Positions 59,469 to 64,000 of a stretch of DNA of 64,000 nt are shown here, one piece after another; position 1 is the first letter of the stretch, and every line of letters begins with the position of its first letter. Location of the stretch: the IMG/VR virus record IMGVR_UViG_3300029448_000010, positions 1-64,000 of that record, one strand, 5' to 3'. Under the pieces are notes generated by a model, which saw only the letters and a list, made by a program, of their open reading frames with translations, did not search any database and had not been told where the DNA came from. Origin of the DNA: a virus. The position numbers and the translations under genes were made by a program.

Positions 59469-60899
59469 ATGGAAATAGAGCCTTTTAATTTTGAACATAA
59501 TATGGATATGGAGTTATCTAAAAACTCCTTTCCGTATTTTTTCCAGAATGTATTAGGTTTTGATTTTCCATCTTATATTCAAGAATGGCATGAGTTAATG
59601 AATGAAACTCAAAGGACTGTTATCATTTGTAGTCGTGACCACGGTAAGTCTGTATTTATGCACAGTTGGGTTGTATGGAAATTAATCTTTGAAGAACCCC
59701 CATACCAAATGCTATACATATCTTCTAACCAAAAGCAGACTCTTGTTCACATGAGAGACATTGATAAAATGTTTACTCATCCTATGCTTAAAAAATTCAA
59801 ACCTGCTAGGGGTTGGGCTATTGGTAACATTACATTAACTAATGGTAATCAAATCTTAGAGCGTTCCGTAGGTTCACAGATTCGTGGATTGCACCCTCAA
59901 GAAATAGTAATTGATGACCCTTTGAAAGAGTTTAGTATGACAGGTATTCAAAAGGTTACAGATTGGTTTTATGGTGACATGATACCTACACTGCATCACA
60001 CTGCATCATTGAGAGTTATTGGTACTCCATTTAGTTACACAGATATTTACCAACAGTTAGCAGAAAATGATGCTTATACGGTCAGAACATATCCATGTCT
60101 CAATTCTTTGAATGAACCCTTATGGCCGGATAGATGGAATTACGATGCGTTGATGGCTCGTAAAGCAGAAGTAGGTTCATTGATGTTTACAAGAGAATAC
60201 ATGTGTGTACCTATTTCAACGGGTACTTCTTTATTCAATCCCGATTATTTAGAGAGGGCCAAAGATAAGGATTATGTTTTGAAACCACAAAGGCGTGAAG
60301 GCTTCAAGTATTATGTAGGAGTTGACCCTGCTATCTCAACCGATGGAGATTACAATGTAATTACTGTATTAGAAGTTGATGAACATGACAATAAAACAGT
60401 AGTGTTTGTTGACCGTTCTAAGAATGTTGAGTTTAGAGAGAACATAGAAAAGGTTCGTCTAATAGGAAAGATGTTTCATCCCGAAGTAGTATTGTTTGAG
60501 ACAAATACATTCGCTAAATCATTTACACAAGAATTAAGGAATGTATCTGATTTGAATGTTCATGACTTTAACACTACTAGAAAAAGAAAGGAAGAGATTA
60601 TTCTAAGTTTGCAGATGAATTTTGAGAATGAAAAGATTAGATTACCTTATGGTAATGAAGAGAGTCGAAGAGTATCAATGATTCTTTTAGAAGAATTGTC
60701 AATGTTTGCTATTACAGACAAAGGAAAGTTTGAGGGAATTGGAGCGCATGACGATATGGTTATGAGTTTAGCCCTCGCTAATGCAGCCACCCATACTATG
60801 AGTGAAACATTCATACTGTTAGATGACTTGGGCTTATTTGAGCCGGTTAAGACTAACCGCTATCAACGCACTGGTGGCTTTATAGGAATGAATTTTTGA
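59469..60899 (+). CDS. terL: Large terminase subunit
   Basis: 476 residues. The ATPase has an adenine-binding/Walker A region 'VIICSRDHGKS' near residue 53 and Walker B 'EIVIDDPLKE' near residue 147. The RNase-H-like nuclease has 'YVGVDPAIS' near residue 284, 'VVLFETNTFA' near 345 and 'GAHDDMVMSLALA' near 425, giving the D, E, D set. It packages DNA into proheads through the portal encoded at the right edge. It begins 'MEIEPFNFEH', without the signature. Confidence 0.96.
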   Translation: MEIEPFNFEHNMDMELSKNSFPYFFQNVLGFDFPSYIQEWHELMNETQRTVIICSRDHGKSVFMHSWVVWKLIFEEPPYQMLYISSNQKQTLVHMRDIDKMFTHPMLKKFKPARGWAIGNITLTNGNQILERSVGSQIRGLHPQEIVIDDPLKEFSMTGIQKVTDWFYGDMIPTLHHTASLRVIGTPFSYTDIYQQLAENDAYTVRTYPCLNSLNEPLWPDRWNYDALMARKAEVGSLMFTREYMCVPISTGTSLFNPDYLERAKDKDYVLKPQRREGFKYYVGVDPAISTDGDYNVITVLEVDEHDNKTVVFVDRSKNVEFRENIEKVRLIGKMFHPEVVLFETNTFAKSFTQELRNVSDLNVHDFNTTRKRKEEIILSLQMNFENEKIRLPYGNEESRRVSMILLEELSMFAITDKGKFEGIGAHDDMVMSLALANAATHTMSETFILLDDLGLFEPVKTNRYQRTGGFIGMNF

Positions 60900-60908
60900 G
60901 GTGGTTAT

Positions 60909-62264
60909 GTGACAACGGCAGAAGAATACGACGAAGCCTCTGAAAGAATGAAGCGTTTAGCGGAGTTAGAGAGAGAAAAGCAAGAAGAATTATCAGAAGT
61001 TCAAAATGATTTAAGCACTAAATTAACAGGAGTTTCTGATTATGTCATGTCTGATTATGAAGCAGTAAATACTTTATCCAAGAATCTAAATATTAATGCT
61101 ACTGATGCTAGGAAACAACTATCCACATTTCCTTCTGAATATATTGTTGATGGTCAAAATATCCCAGACCTAGTAAGAAAAATGCGTAAAGCAAGAAGGA
61201 AACTAAAAGGAGATTCTAGAATAAGAATGTCTGAAACTATTGATACAGTTATTGATGGATATGCAGACCACATAAACAAATGTATTGATTCTATTTATTG
61301 GATTACTCCGTATAAGATTCCTCTATTGAAAATGAGATTCAACGAAAAAGATTTATCTAAATTAAATAAGATTTCAGAAGTTAAACAAAGAAGAAACATA
61401 GTTGATTCTCTTTGTAAATTATGGGAAATAGATTTAAACAAAACAGATATGGCTTTTGGTTCTAACTATGCTAAATTGGAAAAAGAATCTAGATTAGCAA
61501 AAAAGCAATTTAGAGAAGAGTTAAAGAAAATTAGCGACCAATCTTTAATTAAATCTAAAAAGGAAAAGTCTTTAAATTTTATTTTAAAATCAATATGCGA
61601 AAATCCGGGAATTGGTATTGGAACTATTCATGACCAAATGCCAAACAATTTACATAAAGCCAATTCAAGTAATACTATTTCTAAAATGATTAAGAAATTA
61701 GAAGTAGGTAGTATAAATGGTGCTTATTATAAATTACCTAATGAATTAAAAAAGAATGTTTGGGCTTATACTGCCGCATTTATTGATTCCGACGGCTATA
61801 TTACTATGGATAGAAACCATAATCCAAGAGTAGGGTTGGTTGCCACTGGAGAAAGAGGTAAGGTGTTTATGAATGAAATGCACAAATCTATTGGGTTTGG
61901 TAAGTTGCATTTAGACCAAAAATCCCCTCAAGATACACGGCCTGTTAATCGCTTAAACTTTTATTCACAAGGAGATGTAGTCAATCTATTAACTAAATGC
62001 TTACCACATTTCAGACTAAAGAAGGGTAATGCTGAATTATTATTAGAATTAATTCGCATGAAAAAGTCACACAAGAAGGCTGATTGGTATAAGTCTAGGT
62101 GTGATGAGATATTCAAGTTAATGAAATGGGAGAACCATAAAGACCATGTTGGTTTTGATTTTGCTAAAGAAGGAATATATGTTGATGATATTTCTAAGTT
62201 ACAAGGTAACTGTAAGATGTCTGCTATGGATGAGTTAGAAGGTATTGGAGGTATGATAGTATGA
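60909..62264 (+). CDS. LAGLIDADG homing-endonuclease-like protein with winged helix
   Basis: 451 residues from GTG at 60909. The N-terminal 200 residues are charged helices, followed by a winged-helix region around residues 225-280 ('ENPGIGIGTIHDQM'). The C-terminal 165 residues hold a LAGLIDADG domain with intact motif 'YTAAFIDSDGYITM' near residue 296 and later 'LKKGNAELLLELI'. It sits directly between terL and the portal gene without disrupting either, so it looks like a free-standing homing endonuclease. The long N-terminal part is unusual and suggests a second role, for instance in packaging. Confidence 0.85.
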   Translation: MTTAEEYDEASERMKRLAELEREKQEELSEVQNDLSTKLTGVSDYVMSDYEAVNTLSKNLNINATDARKQLSTFPSEYIVDGQNIPDLVRKMRKARRKLKGDSRIRMSETIDTVIDGYADHINKCIDSIYWITPYKIPLLKMRFNEKDLSKLNKISEVKQRRNIVDSLCKLWEIDLNKTDMAFGSNYAKLEKESRLAKKQFREELKKISDQSLIKSKKEKSLNFILKSICENPGIGIGTIHDQMPNNLHKANSSNTISKMIKKLEVGSINGAYYKLPNELKKNVWAYTAAFIDSDGYITMDRNHNPRVGLVATGERGKVFMNEMHKSIGFGKLHLDQKSPQDTRPVNRLNFYSQGDVVNLLTKCLPHFRLKKGNAELLLELIRMKKSHKKADWYKSRCDEIFKLMKWENHKDHVGFDFAKEGIYVDDISKLQGNCKMSAMDELEGIGGMIV

Positions 62265-62458
62265 GTTGGGAAGAAGTATTGAAAAAGAAATCCACTGTCA
62301 ATTCAGCAGGTAATTACACTAAACCTAAACTTCGTAAAAAAATCTTTAACCGAATTAAAGCAGGTAATAAGGGCGGTGCATCCGGTCAATGGTCTGCTAG
62401 AAAAGCACAGATGGTTGCCGCCGCCTACAAAAAAGCAGGTGGTGGTTATCGTGATTAA
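62261..62458 (+). CDS. Small late basic protein with W-signature (MSWEEVLKK)
   Basis: 65 very basic residues. The stretch 'NRIKAGNKGGASGQWSARKAQMVAAAYKKAGGGY' matches, in outline, short basic proteins that many marine phages encode near head genes. Probably DNA- or capsid-bound. Overlaps both neighbours. Confidence 0.75.
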   Translation: MSWEEVLKKKSTVNSAGNYTKPKLRKKIFNRIKAGNKGGASGQWSARKAQMVAAAYKKAGGGYRD

Positions 62459-62723
62459 TTGGCGTGATGTTCTCAAAGCCAAAGCAGAAACTCAACAGGC
62501 TTTAACCACTTGGACTGACGAAGAATGGGGAAGTCAAAAACAACACAAAGCGAAAGCAAAGGGTAAAACCCCCCCTTCTAAAGCAAAAGGAAGATATATG
62601 CCTAAAAGTAAATTTCAAGGAACAGGACAAGGAAGATTAGACTATCAAGACAAAAAGAAAGAAGAAGGAACTGAACAAGGAAAACAACATGTTCCAACAG
62701 GAAAGAAGTTCAAGCAGGTGTGA
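62451..62723 (+). CDS. Small late basic protein with W-signature (MINWRDVLKA)
   Basis: 90 residues from GTG at 62451, which overlaps the previous stop. The longer ATG start at 62376 would bury the signature inside the protein and is rejected. Lys/Gln-rich and probably unstructured after residue 30. Confidence 0.7.
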   Translation: MINWRDVLKAKAETQQALTTWTDEEWGSQKQHKAKAKGKTPPSKAKGRYMPKSKFQGTGQGRLDYQDKKKEEGTEQGKQHVPTGKKFKQV

Positions 62724-62725
62724 TT

Positions 62726-63076
62726 ATGTGGGAAGATATTCTGAAAAAGAAACCTAAAAGTGCTAGGTCAAGAGCCTTAGAGAGAGCCAAAAAGAAAGGG
62801 CTTAAAGGATTAAATAGACCACAGCGATTAAAAGACAGTTCAGGAAAATCACATCATGTAATGGCCTTTGAAGGTAAAAAAGCCAAGTACATTAAATTCG
62901 GTCAAGCAGGTGTAAAAACAAATCAAACTGCCGGACAACGAAAAGCATTCAAATCTAGACACGCAAAGAACATAAAGCGTGGTAAAATGTCTGCCGCTTA
63001 TTGGGCTGATAAGGTAAAGTGGAGTCCAAAGAAAACCAAAGAAAAGAAGAATAAGAAATGGCGGAAGGGTAGTTGA
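62726..63076 (+). CDS. Late basic protein with W-signature (MWEDILKKK)
   Basis: 116 residues from ATG at 62726. The body 'YIKFGQAGVKTNQTAGQRKAFKSRH' and 'MSAAYWADKVKW' matches a family of small phage proteins (x-x-F-G-x-x-G-x... R-x-x-F-x-x-R-H... S-A-x-x-W) commonly found with portal and terminase genes. Here this domain has the signature added to its N-terminus. Confidence 0.8.
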   Translation: MWEDILKKKPKSARSRALERAKKKGLKGLNRPQRLKDSSGKSHHVMAFEGKKAKYIKFGQAGVKTNQTAGQRKAFKSRHAKNIKRGKMSAAYWADKVKWSPKKTKEKKNKKWRKGS

Positions 63077-63544
63077 ATGTGGAAAGACATATTAAAGGCT
63101 GATTTTGTGGTAAAAACCAATTGGCCTGAAGCGGATTTTTGGCTACAAAAAAGAGGTTCTGAACAGAATGTCGGAAAGCCTATGAGAAAGTTTAGCAAGG
63201 TTCAAGGTCAATATAACATAGGAATTAAAGTACCGAAAGGAATGAATAAAGAATATGTATATGCACAATTAGCGGCACTATTTAGAAAAGGATATTGGCA
63301 AACACATTCTTACGGTACTATTAATTTACAGCATATTAGAGTCGATGATGTAAAGAAGATACTACAATCTTTTGAAAATAAAGAAGACTACACAGATGCT
63401 ACATCAGATAAGATAGAAAAAATATATGATAAGTGGCTAAATGATTCTAAGTTGATAAGTCAATTACTTATGTCAAGTAACTCTCTAATTAGAGAAGGTC
63501 GGGAAATTAAAAGGTTCTTAGGGAAAATGGAGGACATGAGATGA
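63077..63544 (+). CDS. Late protein with W-signature (MWKDILKAD)
   Basis: 155 residues. The body has alpha/beta segments ('YVYAQLAALFRKGYWQTHSYG') and a helical end. The stop overlaps the next ATG. Last tagged gene in the window. It is not recognised. Confidence 0.75.
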   Translation: MWKDILKADFVVKTNWPEADFWLQKRGSEQNVGKPMRKFSKVQGQYNIGIKVPKGMNKEYVYAQLAALFRKGYWQTHSYGTINLQHIRVDDVKKILQSFENKEDYTDATSDKIEKIYDKWLNDSKLISQLLMSSNSLIREGREIKRFLGKMEDMR

Positions 63545-63684
63545 AGTATTGCGGTCAATGTTATACTGCTGATATTGGGACTTATCCCTTCGGTTTTTGT
63601 CACGAATGTTGGGTCAAGGCTGGTAGTCCTAAGACCATGAAGATGAAAGCATTGATAAGAGAGGCAAATCCTCCAAATATTTAG
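63541..63684 (+). CDS. Small zinc-ribbon protein, 47 residues
   Basis: 'CGQC' near residue 4 and 'CHEC' near residue 20 give a four-cysteine zinc site; a basic helix follows. It lies between the tagged genes and the portal gene. Function is unknown. Confidence 0.7.
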   Translation: MKYCGQCYTADIGTYPFGFCHECWVKAGSPKTMKMKALIREANPPNI

Positions 63685-63694
63685 GGGTGTAATT

Positions 63695-64000
63695 ATGGCT
63701 GAAAAGAAGAGGCGATTCTCGTTTACTAATTTGTTTAGGCGTTCAACTCCTAAACCTGCGGATAGGCAGATATTCAACATGGGTATTCAGGAAAGACAGA
63801 ATAACTACATGATGACGGCTCCTATTATTTATTCTATGGTTCAACAATCAGTTATTGTTAGGACTTGTATTACTCAATTAAAACAAGAGGTTTATAGAAG
63901 AGGTTATGTTTGGGAAAAAGCATTTGATTCTATTTGTAAACAATGCGGTAAAAAACACCAAAGACCTGTATCTGAATGTTCTAGATGCAAAAGCACTGAT
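63695..64000 (+). CDS. Portal protein, N-terminal part, cut by the window edge
   Basis: 102 residues visible, frame open to base 64000. 'NNYMMTAPIIYSMVQQSVIVRTCITQLKQEVYRRGY' includes the early portal motif (a string of hydrophobic and Thr/Arg residues around 'VRTCI'). A zinc ribbon 'CKQCGKKHQRPVSECSRC' follows near residue 78, an insertion typical of some archaeal-virus portals. Two genes downstream of terL is the usual position for a portal. Confidence 0.75.
   Translation, partial: MAEKKRRFSFTNLFRRSTPKPADRQIFNMGIQERQNNYMMTAPIIYSMVQQSVIVRTCITQLKQEVYRRGYVWEKAFDSICKQCGKKHQRPVSECSRCKSTD

Overview
The window looks like a large part of the genome of a tailed double-stranded DNA virus of Archaea, probably a virus of marine Euryarchaeota (magrovirus-like, Marine Group II/Poseidoniales). 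That reading rests on gene content only. Archaeal-type replication and transcription genes (family B DNA polymerase, PCNA-like clamp, RFC small subunit, PriS/PriL-type primase, ATP-dependent ligase, XPF/Hef-type nuclease, TFIIB, PC4) lie beside tailed-virus genes (large terminase, portal start, tail hub, tail fibre). The DNA is AT-rich and coding-dense, with many ATGA/TAATG stop-start overlaps. No integrase, rRNA, tRNA or CRISPR array was seen. The major capsid protein and maturation protease are not in the window and probably lie beyond the right edge.

Layout. (1) 1-4644, plus strand: end of the tail module (hub or baseplate protein cut by the left edge, tail-fibre-associated protein, long fibre with repeats, Ig-like protein), closed by terminators. 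(2) 4708-40563, minus strand: a compact early block of about 70 genes, transcribed from right to left. It holds an SF1 helicase, MazG, class II ribonucleotide reductase, TFIIB, an E1-like and a JAMM protein, GroES and GroEL, PC4, ligase, a histone-fold candidate, clamp loader, SSB-like protein, RecA-like ATPase, clamp, a split DNA polymerase B, a Cas4-like nuclease, primase, Hef-like nuclease, a DUF3987-like helicase and a DEDD exonuclease. (3) 40.6-46.4 kb, minus strand: a sparse zone of separately transcribed small genes. Seven copies of a palindrome (core ACCATATGGT) precede TATA-like boxes, and strong hairpin terminators separate the units. An AT-rich iteron region at 41.45-42.08 kb is a candidate replication origin. 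(4) 46.5-64.0 kb, plus strand: the late head and packaging module, with many small proteins, two very large helical proteins, small and large terminase, a LAGLIDADG protein and the start of the portal gene at the right edge.

Three features stand out. First, 20 late proteins of unrelated length and sequence begin with the same short N-terminal signature, M-[S/T/N/D/G]-W-x-[D/N/E]-[I/V]-[L/I/V]-K. This behaves like a shared address tag, perhaps a virion or capsid targeting signal. Second, the early block encodes a MoaD/SAMP-like beta-grasp protein ending exactly in Gly-Gly, an E1/ThiF-like adenylating enzyme and a JAMM metalloprotease. These are the minimal parts of a ubiquitin-like conjugation and deconjugation system. 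Third, DNA polymerase B is split between motifs B and C by about 1 kb of small genes flanked by a 9-bp direct repeat.

The early genes would build a nearly self-sufficient replisome. Both the polymerase C-terminal half and the clamp-loader-like protein end in PCNA-interaction (PIP) motifs. Viral TFIIB and PC4, with the palindromic promoters, suggest the virus redirects host RNA polymerase. GroEL/GroES and a DnaJ-zinc-finger-like protein would support capsid folding.
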